A stretch of 64,000 nucleotides of DNA from Cellulophaga sp. F20128 (GCF_023015805.1 NZ_JALKBA010000007.1:1-64000); one strand, 5' to 3'. Counted from the stretch's first letter, positions 46,401 through 56,515 are shown. A program made the numbers and translations. The notes: a model not told the origin generated them from the letters alone.

Positions 46401-46969
46401 CTGAAAGTGAAGACGAAAAAATCATTTTATTTGAAAAATTTGAAAAGGTTATTCATCACCTTACAGGAACATTAAACACCTTAGTTGAATCGTTACGGGC
46501 TAAAAATGTGAGCTTAGAAGATATGGAAGATGTTTCTTTCGAAGAAGTTTTACACAAAACTAAAGAAATATTAGGCGGCCAAATTATGAATACAGCTGCC
46601 GTAATTACAAGTGATTTTTCTAAAATCGGTAAAATTAATTACAATAAAATTTATTTGGAAAGTATTTTTCTTAACTTGTTGAGCAACTCCATTAAATACA
46701 AATCGGAGGCTCGTGTACCAGTAATACACATTGAATCTGAGATTAATAATGGTAAAATAACACTGAAATTTAAGGATAATGGCTTGGGCATTGATTTAAA
46801 AATGCACGGCCATAAATTATTTGGATTAAACAAAACCTTTCACAGACATAAGGACGCCAAAGGAGTAGGATTATTTATAACTAAAACACAAATTGAAGCT
46901 ATGGGAGGTACCATAAGAGCCGCTAGCAAAGTTAATGAAGGCACAACCTTCTACCTAAATTTTAATTAA
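43427..46969 (+). CDS. Cytosolic multi-PAS sensor histidine kinase
   Basis: 1180 residues without a membrane segment. A coiled start (about 1-40) leads to six PAS/PAC units: about 45-155, 160-285, 285-410, 415-540, 545-670 and 675-805, then a seventh PAS-like domain at about 820-940. The pair 285-540 and the pair 545-805 are close copies (for example FNHGAEILTGYTASEMIGLQ and FNHGAEVLTGYSASEMIGLQ). The kinase core has SHNLRAPVSNLNSLL with the phospho-His near 973, then NSIKYKS, FKDNGLGIDL and GLFITKTQIEAMGGTI. Five bases separate it from a response regulator, its likely target. Signal unknown; no haem or flavin Cys obvious. Confidence 0.9.
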   Translation: MFKFFRRIRQSFLPESKLKSSMQELAKLKADLETKDAYNRIFIEQAPTAIAMLDNNMNYLAVSQRWISDFKMEDKEIIGRSHYDLFPEIGDAWKANHQKCLQGATDTCDEAPFVRADGSVQWIYWDVRPWYIAKDTIGGLIMHTGDITHLKDKEEERVRIEKILDKTNEVARIGTWDIDLLKNEVFWSKMVCEIHEVSHDYTPNLETAINFIKKGESRDTIEKVVQEAIMNGTPYDVEVELVTAKNTIIWARAMGQAEIVDGQCIRLYGVFQDINERKLSQLALNKAHTELKAIFNSRAVAIVTTDTDGIIRQFNHGAEILTGYTASEMIGLQRPKKFHLREELDRFILDVAKKYDKNPKGFSPQLEMSKHNAYDTREWNYLRKDGSTLPALLTLTSMKDEEGNLIGYLGVSTDISEKRIAQNELVRKNQLLNFAEEITLMGNWQWDTVADKVEWSDNLFNIFKLDRDIERIRFDTYFNFVHPDDKGIVSEYFDKTKEEKRLNKFTHRIIAGDGQLKYIQLLGEVITNDEGAVIEMIGTCQDITTIKEAEKKLHEAHLQLQAIFNSGPIAIVSTDLDGVINHFNHGAEVLTGYSASEMIGLQKPFIYHTEEELTQFTKDIAKRYNKNPEGFHPQLELTKQNEYDTREWTYIRKDGSTLPVQLTLTGVKDEGGKNIGFLGVSTDVSERRKAEDELLRKNYLLNFAEKITMMGNWQWNTQTNNVKWSANLYTIFGVKKGTAITYDTYFSFVHPEDKEKVTNYVQNAIAAKKKNLDLLHRIQLKDGTIKTIQLLAEIITNSLDDITEFVGTCQDVTEQKMAENKFRGLLESAPDAMVIVNEKGKIQLINKQTEKLFGYNANELFGKSVEILMPHRLTSTHTTLRENFFANPKTRGTIPGAELFGIHKNGQEIPIQISLSPFQTEEGLLVSAAIRDVTEQKITQAKIINAKNELESLAQKLTIQNDQLADFAHITSHNLRAPVSNLNSLLDFYNNSESEDEKIILFEKFEKVIHHLTGTLNTLVESLRAKNVSLEDMEDVSFEEVLHKTKEILGGQIMNTAAVITSDFSKIGKINYNKIYLESIFLNLLSNSIKYKSEARVPVIHIESEINNGKITLKFKDNGLGIDLKMHGHKLFGLNKTFHRHKDAKGVGLFITKTQIEAMGGTIRAASKVNEGTTFYLNFN

Positions 46970-46974
46970 GACCT

Positions 46975-47391
46975 ATGCAAAAAAACCCTATTAATATTTG
47001 TATTGTTGACGACGACGATATTTATCAATTTACAATCATTAAAACATTAAAGTCGTTTAATTTACCCAAAAACATCATCGCTTTTGCTGATGGCGAAGAG
47101 GCCTTAAACTTTATGTTAGATAACTTAGGAGAAGACGCTAAACTCCCAGATGTTATCTTTCTAGATATTAATATGCCTATAATGGATGGATTTCAGTTTA
47201 TGGATGAATACATTAAAATAAAACCCAAGGTAGGGAAGCCCATTACTATTTATATGGTCTCTTCTTCAGTGGATCCCGTAGACATTGAACGCGCAAAAAA
47301 CATCAGTGCCATTTCTGATTATATTATTAAACCAATACGGCAAGGGCAATTGAAAACTATCCTCGAGAAATTGGAAAAAAACATAAGATAA
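46975..47391 (+). CDS. Single-domain response regulator 2, coupled to the PAS kinase
   Basis: 138 residues, receiver only. VDDDDIYQ acidic pocket, phospho-Asp64 in FLDINMPIMDGF, MVSSSV and Lys in YIIKPIR. It starts five bases after the kinase stop and so is very probably its phospho-acceptor; the output (protein interaction or relay) is unknown. Confidence 0.9.
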   Translation: MQKNPINICIVDDDDIYQFTIIKTLKSFNLPKNIIAFADGEEALNFMLDNLGEDAKLPDVIFLDINMPIMDGFQFMDEYIKIKPKVGKPITIYMVSSSVDPVDIERAKNISAISDYIIKPIRQGQLKTILEKLEKNIR

Positions 47392-47911
47392 ATAATGCCT
47401 TAGTAAAAGGCACTAATACCATCAAATAGCAGAGGAAGAATACATACCGGTTATCATCATAAAATAGGGTACAAACTCTAATTGAATACGCAACTTAACG
47501 ACAACAACGGTTATGGAAGCATCCCCGCAGTTAAGAGAATGTGCTTTTCGCTTTTAAATTCTTCCCATCCCCAGTTTTTTTACGAATAGCTAAAAACAAT
47601 AACACCCAATGTCTTTTTATTATAAAAGAGACAATTTTTGGGCGTGTAAAACACACCATATAACCTTAATTCATTGAACTGATTATAGTTAATGTTAAAA
47701 ATTAAAATTATAATTGTATCTTTTTTCTTACTTTTGCATTGTATTAGTAAGAAAAGTATTACCTTTTAACTTAAATTGCAAACCTAATTAAGAACTTAAA
47801 ATTCAAAAAACTATTTTAAAAGGTATCATGAACGCTCAAATAGCAGCCGAAAATGTATGCTGAAAATAGGTTTTAAACGATTTTAATCCTCTTTTTACAC
47901 TTAATAAGATT
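47392..47911. other. Gap with a candidate promoter element
   Basis: 520 bases with no supported gene. TACTTTTG at 47729-47736 fits the Bacteroidota -7 box (TAnnTTTG); the expected TTTG at about 19 bases upstream is not clearly present. Confidence 0.35.
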
Positions 47912-48334
47912 ATGAAAATTGAAACCGTATGTATTATTGATGATGATCCCATTTTTGTTTATGGCACAAAAATTTTATTGAATTACAACAGCAGTTTTGG
48001 TTCTTCTGTTATAGTGCATGAAAATGGAAAAGAAGCCTTAGATGATCTTAGCGCCACAGTGAAGTGCGGAGAAAAACTGCCTGACATTATTTTCTTGGAT
48101 TTAAACATGCCCATTATGAACGGATGGGAGTTCTTAGATGAATTTACAAAGTTGCCTATGGAAAAAAGACCTAGGGTATATATTGTGAGTTTTTCAATAG
48201 ATAAGCAAGACGTTCAAAAAGCATATACCTATGAAATTGTAAAAGACTTTATTGAAAAGCCTTTGTCCTTTGAGATACTGACAGACCTATTCAAAACTAT
48301 TGAAGCAGAATATGAAGCAGAATTTTCACTGTAA
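47912..48334 (+). CDS. Single-domain response regulator 3
   Basis: 140 residues, receiver only. IIDDDP pocket, phospho-Asp63 in FLDLNMPIMNGW, Lys in FIEKPLS. Related to regulator 2 and regulator 1. Its position some 520 bases after the kinase-regulator pair suggests its own promoter. Confidence 0.88.
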   Translation: MKIETVCIIDDDPIFVYGTKILLNYNSSFGSSVIVHENGKEALDDLSATVKCGEKLPDIIFLDLNMPIMNGWEFLDEFTKLPMEKRPRVYIVSFSIDKQDVQKAYTYEIVKDFIEKPLSFEILTDLFKTIEAEYEAEFSL

Positions 48335-48450
48335 CTGAGGTATTTTTTTGCTTAATTGAGCGCTACATTAGATATGGATGACCATCTTTTAAAACGGTCT
48401 TTCAAAGCCCGACTTTTTTTAAAACTCAAAAGCTAACTTTTCATCCCAAA

Positions 48451-50796
48451 TTAATGAATCACTGGCATAGCACCCATTTCCATTTCTAATATGCCTCCTT
48501 TTGTTATTTCCTGATGTGTTATCCAATACCGGTCTAACGGCTTGCCATTTAATCGCATGGATTGAATGTAAATGTTCTCCTTAGAATTATTATTAGCCAT
48601 AATTGTAAAGGTTTTCCCTGAATAATACTTGGGATCCAAATTGATTTTTATTTCATTGAAAACTGGGCTTGTAATCTGATATTTGTTATCCCCAGGAGCA
48701 ATAGGATGAATCCCAATAGCTGCCAACACATACCAAGCAGACATTTGTCCCACATCCTCATTCCCACACAACCCATAGGCATCAGTTCCATAGGCATCCC
48801 TACAAATTTGTCGCGTTATTTTTTGGGTTAAATGCGGCACCCCAGCAGTGTTCAACATAAACGGTACGTGATGCACAGGTTCGTTAGGGTGATTGTAATA
48901 ATTGTTCCATAGAAAATCATCTGGAGTATTTTCAAAAAAGGAAATCAATTCGTTTTTATAGGCTTCCTCTCCTCCCATCAATGCTTTAAGTCCGTCTATA
49001 TCATGAGGTACAAACCAGCCTTGTTGGTAGGGATTGCTTTCAATACTACCTTGCCCATGTACTGTTTTCCCTTTCCAATCTAACCAAATCCCTGCACTAT
49101 CTTTTGCTCTAAACCAATTCACTTCCTCATTCCAAATGTTCTTGTAATTTTCACTTTTCTTTAGATACTCTGCTGCTATTTTAGTTTTCCCTAAAGAGTT
49201 TGCCAAGGTCCCTAAAGCCCAATCTGAATACGCGTATTCAAGGGTTTTGGAGATATGATTATTAGAATACCCCAATTCTCCATTCCCTGTATGGTCTACC
49301 GTATTCTTAGCATAAGTAAATGCTTTTTCCACATCATAATTTCGAATGCCTTTTTCATACGCATCTACGATTACGGATACCGCTGGGTTTCCTATCATAC
49401 AACCAGAATAGGAGTTTAACATTTCCCAACGAGGTAAATATTCCCTGCCACTATATTCTGCCATTTGCAACAAAGAATTAATTTCATCATTTACCAAAGT
49501 AGGATTGATGATTGTTTGCAGTGGAAATTGTGATCGGAACACATCCCAACCACTAAAAATGGTGCGGTAGGTAAAATTTTTGGTTTGATGCACTTTCTTA
49601 TCGGCCCCGATATAATTTCCATTGACATCAGAAAAAGTTCTAGGATCTATCATGGTATGGTACATGGCCGTATAAAAAATAGTTTTCTCTGTATCAGTGG
49701 CTCCAGCAACCGACACACTTTGTAAAGCCGTATTCCAACTTTCACGAGATTCTTCTCGGGTTTTATCAAAATCCCAATGGTCAATGTCATGTTTTAAATT
49801 TTCTTTAGCACCAGCCATATTTACAAAAGAAATTCCGCTTTTCACCAATACTTCCTCCCCTTCGGTTGTACTAAAATTGCTAAAAAAGCCCAAATGGGCA
49901 CCTTGCATTTCGGTTACACCCGTATGAATTTCAGCATTTTTAACTGCTAATTGATACTCATCTTGACGTATAAATTTCATTTTTCGAGGCACATCAGGTA
50001 GCTGGGCACTCCAAATACCATAATCCTTTAGGGGTTTGCTAAACTGACAATAGAAATACACCACATAATCTGCATTTCCAGCCCCAGCACCCCAACCACC
50101 ACCTTCGGGCGGACATTTCATCCAGCCTTGAATGGTGTGCTCATCAACTACTTGGATGTATTGCTCTGTTGATGTACCACCTACTCTACGCGAAAGATCT
50201 ATCTGAATTCTAGAGCTGTCATTTTCTGGATAGGTAAACCTAATAATTCCGGCCCTAGGTGCCGAGGTAAGTTCTGCCTTCACCTTGTAATCGTCTAAGG
50301 TAACTGCATAATACCCAGCCTTCGTAATTTCAGTATCATGTGTAAATCGTGAGCGATAGCCACTTTCTGGATCCTCTGGAACACCCCTATTGGTTTGTAG
50401 TTTTCCGGTGGTAGGTGTAACCAAAAAATTTCCCAAATCTCCAAACCATCCTACCCCACTCATATGGGTAAAACTAAAGCCTTCCATCGTTGGGTGTTCG
50501 TAAGAATAACCAGACCCATTATCCCCACCCGTAAAGGTGTCCGGACTTAATTGCACCAAACCAAATGGAGTTGCTGCACCTGGAAAGGTCTTGCCAAAGC
50601 CATGGGCATCTTTTGATTTTTTTCCATAGGTAATTGCTCCAATTATTGGATCGATATAATCTACAGCTTGCTTTTTATTTGCGTTTTTATCTTGACTTTT
50701 ATCAGCACAAGAAAACAGCATTAACACAAGGAGTGCGCAACAAAAGTTAAAGCACCTTATTTTCTTCTTTTCAATTATCACATCAATTTTATTCAT
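48451..50796 (-). CDS. GH92 alpha-mannosidase lipoprotein 1
   Basis: 781 residues. LVLMLFSCADK is a lipobox, so the enzyme is probably on the cell surface or periplasmic. GH92 marks: YIDPIIGA, FGLVQLSPDT, FSFTHMSGVG, SGWDVFRSQFP, GWFVPHDIDGL with the upstream Glu in SIESNP, and GNEDVGQMSAWYVLAAIGI with the acidic residues used as base. GH92 enzymes are calcium-dependent exo-alpha-mannosidases. Last gene of a minus-strand run with GH20, sulfatases, GH95 and GH78. Confidence 0.9.
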   Translation of the reverse strand: MNKIDVIIEKKKIRCFNFCCALLVLMLFSCADKSQDKNANKKQAVDYIDPIIGAITYGKKSKDAHGFGKTFPGAATPFGLVQLSPDTFTGGDNGSGYSYEHPTMEGFSFTHMSGVGWFGDLGNFLVTPTTGKLQTNRGVPEDPESGYRSRFTHDTEITKAGYYAVTLDDYKVKAELTSAPRAGIIRFTYPENDSSRIQIDLSRRVGGTSTEQYIQVVDEHTIQGWMKCPPEGGGWGAGAGNADYVVYFYCQFSKPLKDYGIWSAQLPDVPRKMKFIRQDEYQLAVKNAEIHTGVTEMQGAHLGFFSNFSTTEGEEVLVKSGISFVNMAGAKENLKHDIDHWDFDKTREESRESWNTALQSVSVAGATDTEKTIFYTAMYHTMIDPRTFSDVNGNYIGADKKVHQTKNFTYRTIFSGWDVFRSQFPLQTIINPTLVNDEINSLLQMAEYSGREYLPRWEMLNSYSGCMIGNPAVSVIVDAYEKGIRNYDVEKAFTYAKNTVDHTGNGELGYSNNHISKTLEYAYSDWALGTLANSLGKTKIAAEYLKKSENYKNIWNEEVNWFRAKDSAGIWLDWKGKTVHGQGSIESNPYQQGWFVPHDIDGLKALMGGEEAYKNELISFFENTPDDFLWNNYYNHPNEPVHHVPFMLNTAGVPHLTQKITRQICRDAYGTDAYGLCGNEDVGQMSAWYVLAAIGIHPIAPGDNKYQITSPVFNEIKINLDPKYYSGKTFTIMANNNSKENIYIQSMRLNGKPLDRYWITHQEITKGGILEMEMGAMPVIH

Positions 50797-50855
50797 ATAA
50801 TTTCGTAGACTCTATGGTATTTACTTTACTAAAAAAAAGCATTATGCAACACCTA

Positions 50856-52715
50856 TTATTTTAATCGCAACTCCGTAATTTCCCCTAGCAATTTCCCATC
50901 CTTCGTAAACAAGCCTGCTTTTAAAAGGGTTTTAGCCCCCACTCTAAAATCACCCTCATATTTTATAGCCTTAGCCGTAGGCACATCGCCATTGGTGGTA
51001 TACAAAATATCATAGCCTATCGTTTCTGTTTGCAAATACACAATAGCCTGGTTGTGCAATTGATCTATGGCATAGGAAGGGTATACGCTATACATGCTAC
51101 GAGCATAATTCACCTTATCGCGCTCTAATCTTTGAAAATGGTTCATTTCTAAAGCAGTTTGAAACCGCTCCCAACTCTTAACTTTAGGTGAACTCCACGA
51201 CACCTCAGCACTTGCCAATGTTCTAGGGTACAACATGTATTCACTGTGGGTTGCAGTTGGTGTAAACTCTGCCCACAAACAGGCTTCATTTCCTAAAACT
51301 AGGCTAGCCTCTGCCGCAGTTAACTCCGCTGGCATGGGCTCATGATTGTATACTTTTGATAATGGCAATACCACGTTTGGCCCTTCTGGCTCCAACAAGG
51401 ATGGCCCTTGCACCTGACTGATATAAGAATAGAGATAGGAACTCATAATGGTGGGATACCCTTCTTTAGGGGCTTGTAATTGAGGGGAATGATTGCCCCT
51501 ACGCCAGGCCATAATAGTTGCCCCTTGGGCGCCTTTACCACTTAAAATTTCGTCCCAACCAATCATGGTCTTTTTTTGAGCCCTTACTATTTTATTTACT
51601 TTTTGAATAAAATGACTTTGCAATTCTTCTTCATCCTTTAAGCCAAAATCCTTCATAACATTTTGACAATGCGTACATTTTTTCCAATTGGATTTATTAC
51701 ATTCATCGCCTCCAATATGGATGTATTGGGACGGGAATAATTGGGCCACCTCCTTGATTACATCCTCCAAGAATTCATAGGTAGATTCTTTTCCGGCACA
51801 TACAGCATTATCGGGGGCCTTACCACCAACCGCTACTTCAAAATTTGCATCGGTTTCTCCATCATAACAAAACAGTTCTGGATAGGATGCCACCAAGGCT
51901 TTGCTATGTCCAGGCACATCTATTTCCGGGATAATTTCCACATTCCTAACACGCGCATATTCAATAACCTCTTTGATATCTTCTTGGGTGTAAAAGCCAC
52001 CTACCGTTTTTGGCTCATCTGCCGTTGCTGCCGTTCTTGACCACCAACTTATTCCAGTTCTATCTGCTCTCCAAGCCCCCTTTTCTGTTAATTTGGGATA
52101 CTTCTTAATTTCGATGCGCCACCCTTGATCATCTGTTAAATGCCAGTGAAATTTATTCACCTTATAGGACGCTAAAATATCGATCTGTTTTAATACAAAT
52201 TCTTTGGTTTGAAAATGACGCGATACATCTAACATTAAACCACGCCATTGAAACCTAGGATTATCTTTTACCACCATGCTAGGAATACGCATAACTTTGT
52301 TTGTGCCAAGTGGAATGGCTTGCCGCAAGGTTTGAAAACCATTAAAAAAACCGGCATATCCTTTGGCTTGAATGATAATTTTTGAAGGGGTAACTTCCAA
52401 AATATAGCCCTCTTCTGCAATTTGTGGATTCGTAGATTTTTGAAACAGTATATAGTTCGTCTTCCCTACTTTATTAGCGGTTGAAATTTCTATATGAAGT
52501 CCCGCATCAGCAACCATTGTTGACAAAACATACGGTTTTAAGTCGGCCACAACTTTTTTGGGCATGAAAATCATGGTAGTATTCGTCAGCATAAAATGAC
52601 CAGAATGCCTAACAATCGATTCTGGTTGTGGAATAAAATGCAAGCTATCTTTTTCCGTTGCATTGGCTACAAAAATTGTTACTAGGATTAATAGATTTGT
52701 AAGCACTCTTTTCAT
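50856..52715 (-). CDS. GH20 exo-beta-N-acetylhexosaminidase
   Basis: 619 residues with a signal peptide (MKRVLTNLLILVTIFVANA). An N-terminal GH20b-like domain (about 30-150) precedes the catalytic barrel: RGLMLDVSRHF, FHWHLTDDQGWRIE, EIDVPGHSKA, HIGGDECNKSNW with the catalytic Asp-Glu near 340, and IGWDEILSG. Removes terminal GlcNAc or GalNAc. A short C-terminal tail (about 520-619) resembles the chitobiase C-terminal domain. Follows the sulfatase by 41 bases. Confidence 0.92.
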   Translation of the reverse strand: MKRVLTNLLILVTIFVANATEKDSLHFIPQPESIVRHSGHFMLTNTTMIFMPKKVVADLKPYVLSTMVADAGLHIEISTANKVGKTNYILFQKSTNPQIAEEGYILEVTPSKIIIQAKGYAGFFNGFQTLRQAIPLGTNKVMRIPSMVVKDNPRFQWRGLMLDVSRHFQTKEFVLKQIDILASYKVNKFHWHLTDDQGWRIEIKKYPKLTEKGAWRADRTGISWWSRTAATADEPKTVGGFYTQEDIKEVIEYARVRNVEIIPEIDVPGHSKALVASYPELFCYDGETDANFEVAVGGKAPDNAVCAGKESTYEFLEDVIKEVAQLFPSQYIHIGGDECNKSNWKKCTHCQNVMKDFGLKDEEELQSHFIQKVNKIVRAQKKTMIGWDEILSGKGAQGATIMAWRRGNHSPQLQAPKEGYPTIMSSYLYSYISQVQGPSLLEPEGPNVVLPLSKVYNHEPMPAELTAAEASLVLGNEACLWAEFTPTATHSEYMLYPRTLASAEVSWSSPKVKSWERFQTALEMNHFQRLERDKVNYARSMYSVYPSYAIDQLHNQAIVYLQTETIGYDILYTTNGDVPTAKAIKYEGDFRVGAKTLLKAGLFTKDGKLLGEITELRLK

Positions 52716-52756
52716 TGATTTCTTCCTTTACTGTTTCTACCTACTCTCTAATCCTC

Positions 52757-54118
52757 CTAATGCGTATTTGCTTTAAGATTGGCATCATAATCCGTTAACA
52801 TTTTTTGTAATTTTTGTACAATTTTTGGATTTTGTTCTGCCAGATTATTCGTTTCAGACATATCTAATTTCAAATTGAACAATTCTATTTTCTCCTTGAC
52901 CTTCCGCAATTTCCAATCTCCTTGTCTCACGGCTTCAAGTATTGTATCTTTATAATAATAAAAACCCTTTTTTATATGGGGAGATTTCGCTCTTTTCTTA
53001 CCTGACAACAAGGGCCAAATATTTTTTCCATCCATAGGTTTTTCTGAAATCTCACTATCCGTTAGGTAGGCCAAAGTGGGTAAAATATCTATGGTAGAGG
53101 CAACCTCAGAAGAAACCGTTCCTGCGGCTATGGTTCCTTTCCATTGCGCAATCATTGGAACGCGCATACCACCTTCATAGGTTTGAAACTTAAACCCTCT
53201 TAGCGGTAAGGCACTGCCTCCTTGTTCATCTTTAAGGTTCCAAGGCCCATTATCGGATGTAAAAATAACCAGTGTATTCTCGTCTATATTTAATGATTTT
53301 AAAGTTTTTAAGATCTGACCCATACTCCAATCTAATTCTTCAATAACATCACCATACAATCCCCTTGCGCTTTTTCCTTTAAATTCAGGCGAAGCATATA
53401 AGGGTATATGTGGCATGGTTTGGGCTACATATAGAAAAAACGGATTGTCTTTGTTATTTTTAATGAATTGAACAGCATCTTCTGTATACCGTTTGGTCAA
53501 TGTAGACTGATCTACAGGATATTCTACCACCTCATCTTGCCGCATTAAGGGCACCTTACTTTTGCGCCACTTCTCTTCACGAAGGCTATCAATCGTCATA
53601 CCTTCCTTGAACACTATATTTTCTGATACTTTAAAATTGCGATTCACAGACATATCATTACTAAATGGTATTCCAAAATACGAATCGAAACCCTGTGCTG
53701 TTGGCCAAAATTCTGGTTTATCTCCCAAATGCCATTTACCGATACAAGCGGTTGCATACCCTTTTGTTTTAAGCATATCAGCAATAGTAATTTCCTCCTG
53801 TGCCAAGCCACTATCACTATAAGGCCACAACACCACGGGTACACCAACACGTGGTGGATAAGAACCCGTTAGGAGCGCAGCCCTGGAAGGAGAACAAACC
53901 GGGGAGGCCGAATAAAAATCGGTGAATTTTATGCCGTCAGCTGCCATTTGGTCTAAGTGGGGTGTTTTTATAAGCGGAGATCCAAAAACACCTACATCTT
54001 GATACCCTTGATCATCCGTAAAAAATATAATAACATTGGGTTTCGACGGTTTTTTTTGAGCTCGCACTGACAAATTACAGCTTAAAAAAACGGTCAGTAC
54101 TACTGTGATCAATTTCAT
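52757..54118 (-). CDS. Exported sulfatase A (formylglycine type, S1)
   Basis: 453 residues with a signal peptide (about 1-20). Formylglycine site CSPSR with Cys75 in ASPVCSPSRAALLTG. Metal-binding FFTDDQGYQD and the SDNGPW block are present, as is GKWHLG. Cys-type sulfatases need a maturing enzyme, not seen here. Substrate probably a sulfated sugar of the same glycan as the neighbouring hydrolases. Lies 15 bases after the GH95 stop. Confidence 0.9.
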   Translation of the reverse strand: MKLITVVLTVFLSCNLSVRAQKKPSKPNVIIFFTDDQGYQDVGVFGSPLIKTPHLDQMAADGIKFTDFYSASPVCSPSRAALLTGSYPPRVGVPVVLWPYSDSGLAQEEITIADMLKTKGYATACIGKWHLGDKPEFWPTAQGFDSYFGIPFSNDMSVNRNFKVSENIVFKEGMTIDSLREEKWRKSKVPLMRQDEVVEYPVDQSTLTKRYTEDAVQFIKNNKDNPFFLYVAQTMPHIPLYASPEFKGKSARGLYGDVIEELDWSMGQILKTLKSLNIDENTLVIFTSDNGPWNLKDEQGGSALPLRGFKFQTYEGGMRVPMIAQWKGTIAAGTVSSEVASTIDILPTLAYLTDSEISEKPMDGKNIWPLLSGKKRAKSPHIKKGFYYYKDTILEAVRQGDWKLRKVKEKIELFNLKLDMSETNNLAEQNPKIVQKLQKMLTDYDANLKANTH

Positions 54119-54133
54119 ATGGATTTCTTTTAA

Positions 54134-56437
54134 TTATTTTTTAGTGAGTTGGCCATCAAATTGATAGGTTTTCCCTTTTTTGGTTTCAAATTCAATACGC
54201 TTGTTTTTGTATTCCAAAATACATGTCCCTCCATTTTTTGAAAGCACTTCAACCTCTTGCAAAACTGTATTTTTCCATCGGAAAGTCAGTTCAAATCCGC
54301 CTCTGGCTACAATTCCCGAGACACGACCATTTGCCAATGCATCCGGCACCGCAGGTAATAATGTTATCTTACCTAAATGACTTTGCAACAACATTTCTAG
54401 AATTCCTGAAGCTCCTCCAAAATTCCCATCAATCTGAAAAGGAGGATGTGCATCAAAAAGATTAGGGTATGATCCGCCTTTATTTTCTCGCAAAGGTTCT
54501 TCTGCCGGACTTAACAATCCGTGTAATAATTTATAGGCTCTATTGCCATCCAGAAAACGTGCCCAAAAATTTACTTTCCAAGCCAAACTCCAGCCAGTAC
54601 CATTGTCGCCTCTGTATTCTAACGATTGTTTGGCAGCTTCCATTAAATCGGGAGTTTCTTCATAATTAATTCCATTTCCCGGATATACGGCCCACAAATG
54701 AGACACATGCCTGTGGTGGTTTTCTGGATTGTCTTTATCCTCTAACCACTCTTGCAATTGCCCGTGTTTTCCTATTTGGTTTGGTGCAATCTTAGGAAGC
54801 ATTCCCCGTAGTTTTTTTGAAAATTCTACGTCTACCTTTAAGATTTCGGCCGCTTCAATATTGCTTTTAAACAAAGCTCTAATAATTTGATGATCCATAG
54901 TTGGCCCTGCTACCAAACCACCAATTTCAGGGGAGTTGGAAGGGGTACTAATTAAATAACCCGTATTAGGATCTTTGTATAAAAATTGTGAATAAAAAAG
55001 GGAAGCATCGCGTAGTAACGGATAATATTCTTTTAAAAACGCTATATCTCCCGTAAATAAATAGTGTTCCCAAATATGTGAGCTAAGCCACCCACCCGCA
55101 GAAAGCCAAATACCGTGATGGGATGCGTTTACAGGAGCAGCACCACGCCATATATCAATATTGTGATGTACTGCCCAACCTTCAGCACCGTAATGCTCCT
55201 TGGCTACAATCTTTCCAGTTTTTGAAACATCGTCAATAAAGTCAAATAAAGGTTCATGGCACTCACTTAAATTGGCAGTTTCTACAGGCCAATAGTTCAT
55301 TTCTAAATTAATATTACTGGTATAACTGCTGAACCAAGGCGGATTCAATTTATCATTCCAAATACCTTGAAGCGTAGGGGGTTTACTTCCCGGTCTGCTG
55401 CTCGCTATCATTAAATAACGTGCATACTGCACATACAAGGAAATTAATTGTGGATCATTTTCTGATTTCCAAAAATCATAAATCCGTTTATTGGTTACCA
55501 CAGCCGATTGCCCATTATCGCCAAAATCGATTTGAAAACGATGAAACAAGCTTTGGTAATCTTTAGTGTGTTTTGCTTTTATTTTTTTATACGATTCGGT
55601 ACCAACCTTTGCTAAAATTTCTTTTACAATTTGATCTGGATTCCCGGATACATCATTAAAACTTTTGTAATTCGTTGCTGCAGACAAATAGATCGTAGCT
55701 TTTGAAGCATTGGTGATTTTTAGTTTCCTATTTACCGCTTGTAGTTGTCCATTTGTTTGTACAGTAATAGTAGCCACTCCTTTTAAAACCCCATCTTTTA
55801 CTTTTACCTCTAGGGTTTGGGATGTACCACTACTTTTCACCGCCTTTGTATCATGAACAGCATCTAACCAAATGTCAAAATTCAATGCTTTTGACTTACT
55901 AGCGCTAAGGTTTACAGCAATGATCTGATCTGGAAAACTAGCAAGGACCTCTCTGGTATATACAACCTCTTTTACCTTATAAGAAACCGTACTAATGGCA
56001 TTTTCTAAATCTAAGACTCGAGTATAATCGGTATACGTATCATGCTCCAAAAAATCGATATACAAATCGCCAAAAGGTTGGTAGGGCACTTGTTTTAGCG
56101 GTTCGCTCATAAACTCTTTTTGAGCTAGATTTTGGGCTGCTAGCTGCTTACCTTCTGTTAGCAACTGACGTATTTCTGCCAAGTAGGCACTAGCGCCTTT
56201 ATTGGAGTAATCATGGGGTTTACCTGCCCATAAGGTTTCTTCGTTAAATTGAATGTGTTCATAGGCCACACCTCCATAGATCATAGCTCCCAAACTTCCA
56301 TTACCTACCGGAAGTGCTTCTGTCCACACTGAAGCAGGTTTATCATAAAACAATCGTAGATCATCTTGTGCTTGTATCGATTGTAAGGCGAAGCCACAGC
56401 ATACAATTAGGGCTCTCAATAATAATTTGATATTCAT
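54134..56437 (-). CDS. GH95 alpha-L-fucosidase/galactosidase
   Basis: 767 residues with a signal peptide (LLRALIVCCGFALQSIQA). N-terminal GH95 sandwich: LPVGNGSLGAMIYGG, IQFNEETLWAG. Catalytic (alpha/alpha)6 barrel: LQGIWNDKLNPPWFSSYTSN, NLEMNYWPVETANLSE, ENHHRHVSHLWAVYPG, WSLAWKVNFWARFLDGNRAY and PPFQIDGNFGGASGILEMLLQ. GH95 inverts alpha-L-fucose or, in some members, L-galactose linkages. Part of the operon-like minus-strand run. Confidence 0.92.
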   Translation of the reverse strand: MNIKLLLRALIVCCGFALQSIQAQDDLRLFYDKPASVWTEALPVGNGSLGAMIYGGVAYEHIQFNEETLWAGKPHDYSNKGASAYLAEIRQLLTEGKQLAAQNLAQKEFMSEPLKQVPYQPFGDLYIDFLEHDTYTDYTRVLDLENAISTVSYKVKEVVYTREVLASFPDQIIAVNLSASKSKALNFDIWLDAVHDTKAVKSSGTSQTLEVKVKDGVLKGVATITVQTNGQLQAVNRKLKITNASKATIYLSAATNYKSFNDVSGNPDQIVKEILAKVGTESYKKIKAKHTKDYQSLFHRFQIDFGDNGQSAVVTNKRIYDFWKSENDPQLISLYVQYARYLMIASSRPGSKPPTLQGIWNDKLNPPWFSSYTSNINLEMNYWPVETANLSECHEPLFDFIDDVSKTGKIVAKEHYGAEGWAVHHNIDIWRGAAPVNASHHGIWLSAGGWLSSHIWEHYLFTGDIAFLKEYYPLLRDASLFYSQFLYKDPNTGYLISTPSNSPEIGGLVAGPTMDHQIIRALFKSNIEAAEILKVDVEFSKKLRGMLPKIAPNQIGKHGQLQEWLEDKDNPENHHRHVSHLWAVYPGNGINYEETPDLMEAAKQSLEYRGDNGTGWSLAWKVNFWARFLDGNRAYKLLHGLLSPAEEPLRENKGGSYPNLFDAHPPFQIDGNFGGASGILEMLLQSHLGKITLLPAVPDALANGRVSGIVARGGFELTFRWKNTVLQEVEVLSKNGGTCILEYKNKRIEFETKKGKTYQFDGQLTKK

Positions 56438-56515
56438 TTTTAGTATTTAATTTTATGTTGATTTATACCAACAATTACCATTTATCCAGAAGGACTCTAG
56501 GCCCCAATTTCTGTT